Shown here: positions 33,557 through 43,158 of the stretch, piece after piece
How positions within the stretch are numbered: the stretch's first letter is position 1
Layout of the letters: every line of letters begins with the position of its first letter
Assembly: GCF_030817415.1 (NCBI RefSeq)
Contig: NZ_JAUSZI010000002.1
Span: 620,001 to 684,000, forward strand
Direction: 5' to 3'
DNA from: Streptomyces umbrinus
GTDB taxonomy: Bacteria > Actinomycetota > Actinomycetes > Streptomycetales > Streptomycetaceae
Length of the DNA: 64,000 bases
Translations under genes and position numbers: made by a program
The notes under the pieces: generated by a model
Told to the model about the DNA's origin: nothing
The model's input: the letters and a program-made list of their open reading frames with translations, nothing else
The model's database searches: none

Positions 33557-33669
33557 CCTTGCGAGCCGCTCCCCGACGGAACGGGGCCGGACCGCTGTAC
33601 GGCCCCGCCTCCACGTACGACACGCGTCGGACCCAGTGTCCGAGAAACCACGGAACCCACGGAGACCCA

Positions 33670-36351
33670 GTGCGACCAGGAAAGAGAACGATGGGCGCCG
33701 CCGCGGTGGCGGCCGTCCTCACCACCATGCTCGCCGTACCGTCAGCAGGTATGGCCCAGGCCGCGGAGCCGGAACGGCTCGTCATCGATCTCGCCACCGA
33801 CACCGGCGCCTTCCACGGCGGTGCCAGCGGCTCCCTGTACGGGATCTACGGCGACGGAGCGCCGAGCCGCAACCTCATCGAGGGCATGCACCTGCGCACG
33901 GTGTCCACCAAGGCGCAGGACGGCCCGCAACACCCCGGCGCCGACGCGCTGGAGATCCTGCCGCCGTTCGTGGACTCCGGCGGCAAGGACGTCTACATCT
34001 ACATGACCGACATCTACCGGGGCTTCCCCTACGAGTGGCCGGGAGCGGACGGTCCCGCGAAGCTCGCCGACTTCCAGGAGAAGATCAAGAAGCAGGTCCG
34101 GCAGGTCCTGACCATGGGCGACTACAAGGACCACGTCGTCTACGTCCCCTTCAACGAACCCGAAGGGAACATGTTCGGCACCGGCAACTGGAGCTACAAC
34201 AAGACCTCCTGGCTCAACGACCCGAAGGACTTCTTCGCAGCCTGGAAGGAGACCTACCGCCTCATCAAGAGCCTGGACCCGAACGCGCGGATCGCGGGCC
34301 CGAACACCTCCCTCCTCTTCGACCAGGTCAAGGGCTTCCTGCAGTACGCCAAGGCCAACGACGTCATCCCGGACGTGATGACCTGGCACGAGTTGTCCAG
34401 CCCGGCCGCGGTCCGCACGAGCGTCGCGAAGTACCGGCAGTGGGAGAAGGAGGTCGGTATCGACCCGCTGCCGATCAATGTCAACGAGTACGGCCACAAC
34501 TACCACCTCTCCGTACCCGGCCAGGTCGTCCAGTGGGTGTCCGCCATCGAGGAGTCGAAGATCGACGCCGACCTGGCGTACTGGAACATCGACGGCAACC
34601 TCAACGACTCGGCCGTCGACGCCAACAAGGGCAACGGCCAGTGGTGGCTGTTCAACGCCTACGGCCAGATGTCCGGGCACACGGTGAAGGTGACCGCGCC
34701 GCATCCGAACCAGCAGTACACGCTGCAGGGCGTGGCCACCCTCGACGAGAAGAAGAAGCAGTCCCGGGCCATCTTCGGCGGCAAGAGCGGCGACGCGGAC
34801 ATCGTCTTCCAGAACATCGACCCGAAGCTGTTCGGCAAGACGGTGCACGCCACCGTGCAGGAGATCCCGTGGACCGGGCAGGTCGGCGACTCGGCGCAGC
34901 CGCTGCGACTGGCGGACCAAGAGGTCACCGTCGGCAAGGACGGCACGGTGACTCTGCCGATGACCGCCATGAACGAGATGTCGGCGTACCAGGTCATCCT
35001 CTCCCCCGGTGGAAACCGTGGGAAGCCGGCCGATCCCTCCGTCAGCTGGCGCAAGACGTACGAGGCGGAGAACGCCACCTACACCGGCAGGGGCTACTCC
35101 AAGAACGGCCCTGAGGGCACACCCTCCGACGTCGGAAAGTTCGCTACCTCCGGCAACTACAACGTCGGCGGCCTGCGCACCGGTTCCGACGGGGTGCTCT
35201 CCTTCGACGTGGACGTCCCGCAGAACGGGACGTACGACCTGAGTGTCTTCGCCAACTCCTACAACCTGTTCGACCTGGTGAAGGAGCAGGGCCCCACCAA
35301 CGTCTTCCTGCGCGTCGACGGCAAGGACCCGCAGGAACTGCGGCTGCCACTCGGCTACAAGTGGGTGGTCTGGGGACACACCGACACCACGGTGAAGCTC
35401 ACCGCCGGCAAGCACAGGATCACGCTCGCCGCCCAGGACCCCGACCTCGGCGTCACCAAGGGCGACGCGATCATCGACAAGATGGACCTGGCGCTGCGCG
35501 ACGAGAACGTGACCCGGCCGGCGATCTACGAGGCCGAGTACGCCACCGTCTCCGGAACCCGGCCCGGCTACGACTACCGCAATGCCTCGGGGCCGGGCGC
35601 GGTACCACTGCCCAAGGGCGCTTCCGCGACCTTCTGGGTCCACTCCCCCACCGACGGCGAGGCGGCCGTGTCCCTCGACCACCTCGGCGGCGGCCGGGCG
35701 AAGGTGTCCCTCAACGGCGAGAAGCTCGACATCCCCAAGGTGGGGGCGGGCAAGCGTGGCACGGACGTCATGCGGGTGTTCCTGTCCGCAGGCATCAACA
35801 AGATCACCGTCACCGGCACCTCGGGCAAGCTGGTCCTCGACCGGCTACGGACCGCGCCGTCCGGCGGCAATCTGGCGACGAAGGTGTACCAGGCGGAGGC
35901 CGGCACGCTGACCGGCGCCGCCAAGGCAACCGAGTCGTACACCTTCGCCACGGGCGGCAAGGCGGTCACGGACATCGGCAACGGAAAAGCCAACACCCTC
36001 ACCCTCGACGTCGTCGCCAAGCGGTCCGGACAGCACGCGGTGACCATCCGCTACTCCAACGCCGAACAGGCACCCGCCACCCACTACAACCCCGACCCGA
36101 TCGCCCGCCACGCCGACCTCTCGGTCAACGGCGGGCCGGCCCACCGGGTGCTGTTCCCGACCACTTTCCACTTCAACAGCTTCCGGGACCTGCCCGTCCC
36201 GGTCACGTTGAAGAAGGGCACGAATCGGCTGACCTTCACCGCGCAGGAACTCCCCGACTTCGACGGCGACACCTACAACCAGTACGACCAGCGATCTCCG
36301 TACGCACCGGTGATCGACCAAGTCGCCGTCACTCAGCTGACGGAGAAGTAG
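33670..36351 (+). CDS. Secreted clan GH-A-like glycosidase with three C-terminal CBM35/CBM6-like modules
   Basis: 893 residues from GTG 33670 (GGAG 6 bases away), which gives a signal peptide with a basic start (RPGKR), hydrophobic core AAAVAAVLTTMLAV and cleavage near AQA-AEP; ATG 33691 would lack the basic region. The catalytic domain (~35-330) has VYVPFNEPEG with Glu163 as likely acid/base and INVNEYG with Glu273 as likely nucleophile, the clan GH-A pattern nearest to GH39-type enzymes. A beta domain (~340-450) follows. Modules starting YEAENATYTG (~463), YEAEYATVSG (~618) and YQAEAGTLTG (~740) look like CBM35/6. A paralogue lies at 43159. Specificity unknown. Confidence 0.78.
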   Translation: MRPGKRTMGAAAVAAVLTTMLAVPSAGMAQAAEPERLVIDLATDTGAFHGGASGSLYGIYGDGAPSRNLIEGMHLRTVSTKAQDGPQHPGADALEILPPFVDSGGKDVYIYMTDIYRGFPYEWPGADGPAKLADFQEKIKKQVRQVLTMGDYKDHVVYVPFNEPEGNMFGTGNWSYNKTSWLNDPKDFFAAWKETYRLIKSLDPNARIAGPNTSLLFDQVKGFLQYAKANDVIPDVMTWHELSSPAAVRTSVAKYRQWEKEVGIDPLPINVNEYGHNYHLSVPGQVVQWVSAIEESKIDADLAYWNIDGNLNDSAVDANKGNGQWWLFNAYGQMSGHTVKVTAPHPNQQYTLQGVATLDEKKKQSRAIFGGKSGDADIVFQNIDPKLFGKTVHATVQEIPWTGQVGDSAQPLRLADQEVTVGKDGTVTLPMTAMNEMSAYQVILSPGGNRGKPADPSVSWRKTYEAENATYTGRGYSKNGPEGTPSDVGKFATSGNYNVGGLRTGSDGVLSFDVDVPQNGTYDLSVFANSYNLFDLVKEQGPTNVFLRVDGKDPQELRLPLGYKWVVWGHTDTTVKLTAGKHRITLAAQDPDLGVTKGDAIIDKMDLALRDENVTRPAIYEAEYATVSGTRPGYDYRNASGPGAVPLPKGASATFWVHSPTDGEAAVSLDHLGGGRAKVSLNGEKLDIPKVGAGKRGTDVMRVFLSAGINKITVTGTSGKLVLDRLRTAPSGGNLATKVYQAEAGTLTGAAKATESYTFATGGKAVTDIGNGKANTLTLDVVAKRSGQHAVTIRYSNAEQAPATHYNPDPIARHADLSVNGGPAHRVLFPTTFHFNSFRDLPVPVTLKKGTNRLTFTAQELPDFDGDTYNQYDQRSPYAPVIDQVAVTQLTEK

Positions 36352-36373
36352 CAGCCCGAGCCTCCTCGGAACG

Positions 36374-36408
36374 CCCAGGTGCCGACCGGACTCCGGTCGG
36401 CACCTGGG
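36374..36408. terminator. Bidirectional hairpin terminator
   Basis: Perfect 16-bp stem CCCAGGTGCCGACCGG with a 3-base loop between the convergent stops of the secreted glycosidase and the GH36 gene. It fills most of the 96-base gap. Confidence 0.85.
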
Positions 36409-36447
36409 CATCCACGCGTTTCCGCAGCCCGTGCAGGACCCGTGTCC

Positions 36448-38583
36448 CTATACGCCAGGCGTGAGGCGGATCAGCAGGACGGCGGGCGTGCGCGGCAGCG
36501 ACACCCGCAGTCCGGCCCCGTCCCAGACCGCCGAGCCGGCTGTCGGAGCGGACGGGTGCAGGATCTCCGCACGGACCTGCCGGCCCGCCAAGTCCCCCAC
36601 CGGCAGATGGAGTTCGGTGTCCCCGCCGCGGCGCCAGACCGAGAGGTACGACGTGTTGTCACCGGGCACCCGCATGCCCAGGGCCAGCCATTCGTCCGTC
36701 CAGCCCGGAAGACCGAACGGCCAGAACGGCATGGCCTCCGCGAGGTCCCCGCGGATCGACTTGTACACGGCCACCGCGTCCCGTACGAGCCCGAGTTGGC
36801 GCTCCGACATCCGGTTCAGGTGGCCCGAGAGGTGAATCCGCCCGAGCAGCGCCCCACCCAGGGTGAAGGCGATCAGGTCGTCGTCGAACTCGGGCTGCGG
36901 GTAGGCCCAGACGGCGCCCTGCTCGGGCGGGACCGCCGTCGGCGCGGCGGCGGCGATCGGCGGGAAGCGCAGCGGGTCCTGCTGGTCGCTGGTGGACTGG
37001 AGCTGAGTGACGGCGAGTGTTGCCCCGTCCATCCGCATCCCACCCGAGGCGCAGTTCTCGATCACCAGACCCGGGTACCGGTCCAGCACCTCGGACAGCC
37101 AGTCCAGGTACGCCTCGGCGTGGCCGAGCAGCCCTGCTCCCGGCGCGAAGTCCCCGGGGGCGCAGGTCCCCGGGTCGACCACGATGTTGTAGTCCAGTTT
37201 GAGGTAGCCGACCCCCCAGTCGCCGACGATCCGGTCCACCGTCCTGTCCAGGTGCGCACGGGCGGCGGGGTGCCGCAGATCGAGCTGGTGGCGGCCCTGT
37301 TCGGTGATACGCAGGCCGTCACGCTGGAAGAAGGCGTCCGGCGGCAGCGAGTCCGCGACGGGACTGCGCACGCCCACGACCTCCGGCTCCAGCCACAGCC
37401 CGGGCACCATCCCTCGCTCCCGGACCCGGTCGAGGACCTCATGGATTCCGCCGCCGGGGAAGCGGCGCGACGAAGGCAGCCACTCGCCGACGCTGTCCCA
37501 CCAGCCCTCCGTGCCGTCGTCGTACCAGCCGGAGTCGATGCAGAAGTACTCCGACCCGGCTTCGGCGGCCGCGTCGATGAGCGGCAGCAGCTTCTCCGTC
37601 GTCGGGTCACCCATCAGCGTGTTCATGTAGTCGTTGAAGACGACCGGCAGCGTGGTGTGGTCCGGGTGCGGGCGGCGTACGGCACGGCGGTACGAGGTCA
37701 GGGCGCCGAAGGCGTCGTCCAGCCCGGAACCGAGGGCCAGGACGCCGGGCACGGTGGTGAATTCGGAGCCGGGCGCCAGTCGGACCCGCCACTGGTGCTC
37801 CGCGTCCATGGGCCCGTTCAGCGCCAGATACGTACCGTGGTCGCGCTCGCCCAGGTCCCAGCGCCAGCCCGCCGGGGATTCGATCTGCCACAACCAGGCC
37901 CGGCCGCCCCCGCGTTCAGTGAGAGCGCCCATCGGAAGGTGCCCGTCGGTGGGCCAACTGCCGCGTCCGGCCAGGGTCAGTGCTGACCGGCTGTCGTGCT
38001 GATGGACGTCGACATGGATGTCGGCGACGGTGTCCCGCAGCGGCTCGGTGTGCCAACGGCACTCCGCCAGCCAGTCGTTGCGGGCGCGGTGCACGTCGAG
38101 GCTGTCGGGGGAAGGCAGGGCGCCGAGCAGCAGACTGCTGACGGACTGGACGACGAGGGGTTCTTCCCCGTCGTTGCGGAGGCGGACGCGGGAGCGCAGC
38201 ACGGGCAGTCCGACGGGCGAGGACAACTCGACGGACGCGGTCAACCCGGTCCCGGGGTCGTGGAGTTCGACGGTCAAGTACGTCCAGCCGTCGCGTTCCT
38301 GGGTGGCGTGTCCTCGGTACCGCAGCCGGGCGCCGAAGGCCGTGCCGGTGAAACGGGGACCCGACCAACCGCTTCCGTGGCCGAGGGCAGTGAGCTCCAC
38401 CAGGTGGAGAGGGGCGTCCGAGCCGGCCTCGGACACCGGGTCGCCGGGGCGGGCCAGGCGGACCAACCTGAGGACTCCGTCGGCGTCGGTTGCGAACTCC
38501 GTCTCCAGCGCCCGGTGACCCCAAGTGACCTTCTGGTGAGTGTCGTTGGGGGCCGTGCCCGCCGCGTCCGACGTAACGGTCAA
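36448..38583 (-). CDS. Glycoside hydrolase family 36 alpha-galactosidase
   Basis: 711 residues from TTG 38583, which has the strong ribosome site GGGAGGGG. N-terminal beta-supersandwich (~1-310), TIM barrel (~320-620), C-terminal beta domain. Nucleophile Asp464 in YLKLDYN, acid/base probably Asp533 in STSDQQDP, with the family markers FCIDSGWYDD, GLWLEPEVV and ENCASGGMRMD. No signal peptide, so it acts in the cytoplasm on imported alpha-galactosides. It is divergent from the LacI gene, and the two operators in the gap serve both sides. Confidence 0.93.
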   Translation of the reverse strand: MTVTSDAAGTAPNDTHQKVTWGHRALETEFATDADGVLRLVRLARPGDPVSEAGSDAPLHLVELTALGHGSGWSGPRFTGTAFGARLRYRGHATQERDGWTYLTVELHDPGTGLTASVELSSPVGLPVLRSRVRLRNDGEEPLVVQSVSSLLLGALPSPDSLDVHRARNDWLAECRWHTEPLRDTVADIHVDVHQHDSRSALTLAGRGSWPTDGHLPMGALTERGGGRAWLWQIESPAGWRWDLGERDHGTYLALNGPMDAEHQWRVRLAPGSEFTTVPGVLALGSGLDDAFGALTSYRRAVRRPHPDHTTLPVVFNDYMNTLMGDPTTEKLLPLIDAAAEAGSEYFCIDSGWYDDGTEGWWDSVGEWLPSSRRFPGGGIHEVLDRVRERGMVPGLWLEPEVVGVRSPVADSLPPDAFFQRDGLRITEQGRHQLDLRHPAARAHLDRTVDRIVGDWGVGYLKLDYNIVVDPGTCAPGDFAPGAGLLGHAEAYLDWLSEVLDRYPGLVIENCASGGMRMDGATLAVTQLQSTSDQQDPLRFPPIAAAAPTAVPPEQGAVWAYPQPEFDDDLIAFTLGGALLGRIHLSGHLNRMSERQLGLVRDAVAVYKSIRGDLAEAMPFWPFGLPGWTDEWLALGMRVPGDNTSYLSVWRRGGDTELHLPVGDLAGRQVRAEILHPSAPTAGSAVWDGAGLRVSLPRTPAVLLIRLTPGV

Positions 38584-38654
38584 CGTCTTCCCCTCCCGCT
38601 GACCGCCGCTGACGGCGGTCTGAGTCTGCCGCGTGAATTCATGATTACGGTCTC

Positions 38655-38683
38655 TTGACGAGCCTCATGTGACCGGTCACAAT
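38655..38683 (+). promoter_or_regulatory. Promoter of the locus 3 lacI gene
   Basis: TTGACG (38655-38660), 17-base spacer, CACAAT (38678-38683). Operator A sits between the boxes, so bound repressor would exclude polymerase. The expected start site falls at about 38690, the A of an ATG, so the message may be leaderless. Confidence 0.5.
38668..38681. promoter_or_regulatory. LacI operator A, TGTGACCGGTCACA
   Basis: Perfect 14-bp palindrome between the lacI and alpha-galactosidase genes. Confidence 0.85.
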
Positions 38684-38689
38684 CCTGGC

Positions 38690-39736
38690 ATGAATGTGAC
38701 CGGTCACACAAGGCGCTCGGTGAGTATCAGGGATGTCGCGACCGAGGCCGGGGTCTCGTACCAGACCGTCTCCCGGGTGATCAACGACCATCCCAGCGTC
38801 AAGCCGTCCACCCGGGAGCGGGTGCTCGCCGCCATCGACGAACTGGGGTTCAGGCGCAACTCCACCGCGCTCGCCCTCGCCAGCGGACGCAGCCGCACCG
38901 TGACCGTGCTCACCTCCAACACCACGCACTACGGCTATGCCTCGGTGCTCCAGGGCATCGAGGAGGCGGCGCGGGCGGCCTCCTACACCGTGGGGATCGG
39001 CGTTCTCGAATCGGCCGACGGGACCGACGAGGCAGCCGTCGCCGCCCAGGTGCAGCGGTCCGCGGACGCCGGCGGCGGTCTGATCGTGATCGCATACGAC
39101 CCGGCCGGTGTACGGGCCCTGGGCGCGGTGCCCGCCGATCTGCCGGTCGTCGGCGTGGTGGAGACCCCCGCGAGCCCGCCCGGCGACGACCGTCCCTGGG
39201 TGTGGGCCGACGACCGCGAGGCCGCCTACAAGGCGACCCGCCATCTGCTCTCCCTCGGCCACGAGACCGTGCACTACGTCGCCATCCCGTCCAGCACCCG
39301 GCGCACCAGCGCCCGTACCACCGGCTGGCAGCAGGCGCTCAACGAGGCCGGAGCGCCGCAACCCCGCCCGCTGCAAGGGAGTTGGGGCCCGGCGGGCGGC
39401 CACGCGGCGGGACTGAAACTCGCGGGGAACCCTGACGTCACCGCGATTCTGTGCGGCAACGACGACCTCGCGCTCGGGGTCATCCGCGCCCTCCACGAGA
39501 CGGGCCGGGCGATCCCCGACGACGTCAGCGTGGCCGGGTTCGACGACGCCCCGCACTCCGCCTATCTCACCCCGTCCCTGACGACCGTACGCCTGGACTT
39601 CACCGGGCTCGGGCGGTCCGCGTTCGCCCTGCTGCACGGCGTGCTGGAGGAGTCCGCGCAGATCGCCCCGCACCCCGTCTCCGTACCGGAGCTGATCGTG
39701 CGGGAGAGCTCGGGGCCACCGCCCGAACGCGGGTGA
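38690..39736 (+). CDS. LacI-family regulator of sugar locus 3
   Basis: 348 residues from ATG 38690, which coincides with the predicted transcription start and has no ribosome site (leaderless reading). The alternative is GTG 38720 (338 residues, AAGG 7 bases upstream), which would leave operator B in a short leader. HTH: SIRDVATEAGVSYQTVSRVI; hinge GFRRNSTALALASGRSR; sensor domain with TAILCGNDDLALG and SVAGFDDAPHS. It should bind the two TGTGACCGGTCACA sites, repressing itself, the downstream importer and the divergent alpha-galactosidase. Confidence 0.9.
   Translation: MNVTGHTRRSVSIRDVATEAGVSYQTVSRVINDHPSVKPSTRERVLAAIDELGFRRNSTALALASGRSRTVTVLTSNTTHYGYASVLQGIEEAARAASYTVGIGVLESADGTDEAAVAAQVQRSADAGGGLIVIAYDPAGVRALGAVPADLPVVGVVETPASPPGDDRPWVWADDREAAYKATRHLLSLGHETVHYVAIPSSTRRTSARTTGWQQALNEAGAPQPRPLQGSWGPAGGHAAGLKLAGNPDVTAILCGNDDLALGVIRALHETGRAIPDDVSVAGFDDAPHSAYLTPSLTTVRLDFTGLGRSAFALLHGVLEESAQIAPHPVSVPELIVRESSGPPPERG
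38695..38708. promoter_or_regulatory. LacI operator B, TGTGACCGGTCACA
   Basis: Identical second copy, 27 bases centre to centre from operator A. It overlaps codons 2-7 if the regulator starts at ATG 38690. Confidence 0.85.
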
Positions 39737-39841
39737 ACCCGCTCCCCCCTGGCTTCGCTCCACCCGAACCGCCCGCTCGCACCTCCTCAGCCGGACCGCT
39801 TTCCGATCCGCCCACCTGAGCCCGTTCGCGAAAGGCACACC

Positions 39842-41176
39842 ATGAAGAGAAGAGCCCTGCCTGCGCTGGCCTTCATATGCGCCGCCGCTCTGTCCGCCAC
39901 CGCGTGCAGTGACCCCACCGCCGGCGACTCCGGTTCCTCCTCCGACTCGGGCGGCAAGCAGACGAAGGTCGACCCGACCGCGCGCCTGGACGGCGTGAAG
40001 CTGACCATGTGGACCGCGCAGAACACCATCAACGCGCCGAAGCAGGTCATCGACGCCTTCGAGAAGGCCACCGGCGCCAAGGTCGAGGCGCAGGCCATCC
40101 CCGACCCGTACGAGCAGAACGTGCCGACCAAGCTCGCCTCCGGCGACAAGCCGGACCTGATGTTCTGGCAGCCGTCCATCTCCACGCTGCCCTTCATCCA
40201 GCCGAAGCAGAACCTCCTCACCCTCGACGGGGAGGAGTGGGAGTCCAAGCTCGGCGACACCGAGAAGTCGCTCGGCATGATCGACGGCAAGCGGTACGCG
40301 GCGATCGTCACCAGCCCCTCCATGCTCGGCGTCTACTACAACAAGGACGTCTTCAAGAAGGCCGGGCTCACCGAGAAGGACTTCCCCAAGTCGTACGACG
40401 AGTTGCTGGCACTCGGCGGCACCATCACGGACAAGACCGACGCGGCCGGCTTCTACGAGGCCGGCGGCGACAAGTGGCCGCTGCAGTGGCAGGCGCAGGT
40501 GCAGCTCACCGACCTCGACAAGCAGTGGTGGGCCGACCTCAACCAGAACAAGGAGAAGTGGACCGATCCGGTCGTCGTCGCCGCCATCAAGAAGTACAAG
40601 GAGAAGCTGCTCGACGCCGGGCTCGCCCAGAAGAACTACAAGACCGGCACCTTCACGGGGCAGGCCGACTCCCTCTGGAAGGGCGAGTCCGGCATGGTCC
40701 TCAATGTCACCTCGTTCCAGAGCCAGTTGCAGGCCAAGTACTCCACAGCCGAGATCGACAAGAAGATCGGCTGGTTCCCGATCGCCAACTCCTCCGCCAC
40801 CGGGATGTTCTCCCCCGACCAGACCAACGGCGTGGTCGCCTTCAAGACGGGTGACGAGAAGCGGCAGAACGCCGCCCGCCAGTTCATGGCCTTCTGGCTC
40901 GGGCCGGACTACCCCGACTACATCAAGGCGATGAAGATCCCCTCCGTGCAGCCGTCCGTGCCGACTCCCGACGGCCTTCCCCAGGCGTCGAAGGACCAGG
41001 TCGCCGCGCTGCCCACGGCCATCGGTGTCTTCCAGGCCAAGGCGATCGTCGCGCCGGACACCCACCTGTATCTCGCCGACATGCTCTACGGGAAGAAGAG
41101 CCCGCAGCAGGTCGCGCAGGCGATCCAGGACCAGTTCGCTCAGGTGGCCAAGGCCCAGGGAGCGACCGGCTTCTAG
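39842..41176 (+). CDS. Sugar ABC transporter substrate-binding lipoprotein (locus 3)
   Basis: 444 residues; ribosome site GAAAGG before ATG 39842. Signal peptide KRRALPALAFICAAALSATA with lipobox SATAC (Cys22), then a Ser/Gly linker. Family 1 binding fold: LTMWTAQNTINAPKQVIDAF, SMLGVYYNKDVFKKAGLTE, VVAFKTGDEKRQNAARQF. It follows the LacI gene by about 105 bases in which no further operator is seen. Confidence 0.92.
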   Translation: MKRRALPALAFICAAALSATACSDPTAGDSGSSSDSGGKQTKVDPTARLDGVKLTMWTAQNTINAPKQVIDAFEKATGAKVEAQAIPDPYEQNVPTKLASGDKPDLMFWQPSISTLPFIQPKQNLLTLDGEEWESKLGDTEKSLGMIDGKRYAAIVTSPSMLGVYYNKDVFKKAGLTEKDFPKSYDELLALGGTITDKTDAAGFYEAGGDKWPLQWQAQVQLTDLDKQWWADLNQNKEKWTDPVVVAAIKKYKEKLLDAGLAQKNYKTGTFTGQADSLWKGESGMVLNVTSFQSQLQAKYSTAEIDKKIGWFPIANSSATGMFSPDQTNGVVAFKTGDEKRQNAARQFMAFWLGPDYPDYIKAMKIPSVQPSVPTPDGLPQASKDQVAALPTAIGVFQAKAIVAPDTHLYLADMLYGKKSPQQVAQAIQDQFAQVAKAQGATGF

Positions 41177-41208
41177 ACCCGACCGACCCGACGGGCAGGG
41201 ATTCTCCG

Positions 41209-42138
41209 ATGGCGGACACGGCCATACGCACGCGTACGCAGAAACCGGCGCCCGCCAAGGGCCGGGGAAGAAAGGTGGGACGGCTGCCCCGCGCCGCCGT
41301 CCACCACCCCTGGTGGTTCGCGCTTCCCGCGATCGCCGTCTTCGCGGCCTTCTTCCTGGTGCCGAACCTGCTCAACTTCTACTACCCGTTCACCAATTGG
41401 TCCTCGTACCACCCGGACATCGCCTTCACCGGCCTCGACAACTTCAAGACCATCGCCGACGACGGCTCACTGCTGCGGGCGATCCGTACAACGCTGGTGT
41501 ACGCCCTGCTGGCGGCGGTCTTCCAGAACGGCTTCGGGCTGGTGCTGGCGCTGCTGCTGGAGGAGGACTCCCGGTTCAACCGGTTCTTCCGCGCCGTCTT
41601 CTTCCTGCCGGTACTCATCTCGGCGCTCGCCACCGGCTACGTCTTCCAGGCGCTGCTGAACCAGGACGGCGCCGTCAACGGGCTCCTGGGCACCAACATC
41701 CCCTGGCTCGGCTCGACGACCTGGACGCTGGTCCTGGTCACCGTCATCCACGGCTGGAAGTGGATGGGCCTGTCCATGCTGATCTATCTGGCCGGCCTCA
41801 AGGGCATCCCCGGCGAGATGCTGGAGGCCGCGAAGTGCGACGGCGCCGGGCCGTGGCGGACCTTCTGGTCGGTGCGCTGGCCGATGCTGGCACCCGCCCT
41901 CACGTTCAACGTCACCACGGCGCTGATCGGCTCGATGAACACCTTCGACATCGTGCAGGCCACGACGGGCGGCGGGCCCGCGGCCTCTACGGAGGTCTTC
42001 AACATCTACATGTTCCGCGTATTCGGGCAGGGGCTGTACGCGCAAGCCTCCACGATGAGTTTGGTGCTCTTCCTCATCGTGGTGGCCTTGGCGATTCCAC
42101 TTGTCTTCGGCTTGCGTCGAAGGGAGCAACTGCTTTGA
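41209..42138 (+). CDS. Sugar ABC transporter permease, MalF type (locus 3)
   Basis: 309 residues with a basic N-terminus, six membrane segments and EAA loop EAAKCDGAGPWRTFW. AGGG precedes ATG 41209. The stop at 42138 is followed by an unusual 131-base structured gap before the second permease. Confidence 0.92.
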   Translation: MADTAIRTRTQKPAPAKGRGRKVGRLPRAAVHHPWWFALPAIAVFAAFFLVPNLLNFYYPFTNWSSYHPDIAFTGLDNFKTIADDGSLLRAIRTTLVYALLAAVFQNGFGLVLALLLEEDSRFNRFFRAVFFLPVLISALATGYVFQALLNQDGAVNGLLGTNIPWLGSTTWTLVLVTVIHGWKWMGLSMLIYLAGLKGIPGEMLEAAKCDGAGPWRTFWSVRWPMLAPALTFNVTTALIGSMNTFDIVQATTGGGPAASTEVFNIYMFRVFGQGLYAQASTMSLVLFLIVVALAIPLVFGLRRREQLL

Positions 42139-42142
42139 ACCC

Positions 42143-42249
42143 TCCTCCTCGCGGGCGAGGAGGATTCCTGGCTCACACTGCTCGGTCACTCAACGAGCGA
42201 CCGAGACTCACACGATCAACACCAGCCGGGTTGGAACCAGCCCGGTTCC
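42143..42249 (+). repeat. Three consecutive hairpins between the two permease genes
   Basis: Hairpin 1: TCCTCCTCGC / GCGAGGAGGA (42143-42164). Hairpin 2: CTCGGTC-a-CTC / GAG-c-GACCGAG with AAC loop (42181-42205). Hairpin 3: GGAACC-agccc-GGTTCC (42233-42249). The cassette begins right after the first permease stop. It looks like an inserted small palindromic element (for example an IS200/IS605-end-derived sequence) or an RNA processing/stability region. The last part supplies the GGGAGG ribosome site of the next gene. Confidence 0.5.
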
Positions 42250-42269
42250 CCGAAAGAAGGGAGGTTGAA

Positions 42270-43142
42270 GTGCTGGCTTGGTTCTCGCGCAACACGTCGG
42301 TGAGTCTACCAACTGTCGGCCCACGTCTGTGGCGCATCGGTCGCCCCACCCTGATCGTGGCCATCGCTGCCCTCGCCGTCGGCGTACCGCTGTGGCTGGT
42401 CGCCGTCACCTCCGCCAAGCCGCAGGCCGAAGCGATCACCCCGAACCTGGACCTGCCGCGGCACTGGCAGCCGGGCGGAAACTACGAAGAGGCCGTCAGC
42501 CAGGGCGAGATGCTGCGCGGCTTCCTCAACTCCCTGCTGGTCGTGGTGCCTTCGGTCGCCCTCGTACTGATCCTCGGGGCGGGCGCCGCCTGGGTCTTCG
42601 CGCGCCGCAAGTCGAAGCTGGTCTCGGCGGCGTACGCGCTCTGCATCAGCGGGCTGCTGCTGCCGCCCGCCGTCATCACCATCGTCATGGAACTGCGTCA
42701 GCTCGGGCTCGCGGGGACCCGCCCCGGGATGATCGCCGTCTACACCGGGATGTACCTCTCCACGTCGATCTTCTTCATGACCGGCTTCATCCGGGCCATC
42801 CCCGTGGAGCTGGAGGAGGCCGCACGGATGGACGGCGCGACGCCGCTGAGGATCTTCCGGCAGATCATTCTGCCGCTGCTCAGGCCGGTCATCGCCACCG
42901 CGACGATCATGGTGATGCTCTACGCCTGGAGCGACATCTTCTATGCCTTCTTCGTCCTCGGCGGCGGAGAGAAGGCGACCCTGCCGCTCAACCTCTACAA
43001 GGTCGCCAGCGCACAGCTCTACCTCAACAACTGGCATCTCGTCTTCGCGTACGTCGTGGTGATGAGCCTGCCCATGGTCGCCATCTTCCTGGTGGCCCAG
43101 CGAAAGATCGTGTCCGGAATCACCAGTGGAGCCGTCAAATGA
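42270..43142 (+). CDS. Sugar ABC transporter permease, MalG type (locus 3)
   Basis: 290 residues from GTG 42270, which has GGGAGG 5 bases upstream; the frame is open far upstream through antisense-like sequence that is not credible. Six membrane segments, EAA loop EAARMDGATPLRIFR, C-terminus ending ITSGAVK. The first eight or so residues (LAWFSRNTS) come from beside the hairpin cassette, so the native N-terminus may have been altered. Confidence 0.9.
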   Translation: MLAWFSRNTSVSLPTVGPRLWRIGRPTLIVAIAALAVGVPLWLVAVTSAKPQAEAITPNLDLPRHWQPGGNYEEAVSQGEMLRGFLNSLLVVVPSVALVLILGAGAAWVFARRKSKLVSAAYALCISGLLLPPAVITIVMELRQLGLAGTRPGMIAVYTGMYLSTSIFFMTGFIRAIPVELEEAARMDGATPLRIFRQIILPLLRPVIATATIMVMLYAWSDIFYAFFVLGGGEKATLPLNLYKVASAQLYLNNWHLVFAYVVVMSLPMVAIFLVAQRKIVSGITSGAVK

Positions 43143-43158
43143 CTGGAGGTCCAACAGC

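Noticed and set aside
33742..35682. 646-residue minus-strand frame opposite the secreted glycosidase
   Set aside because: Same shadow effect; no start with ribosome site and no family pattern.
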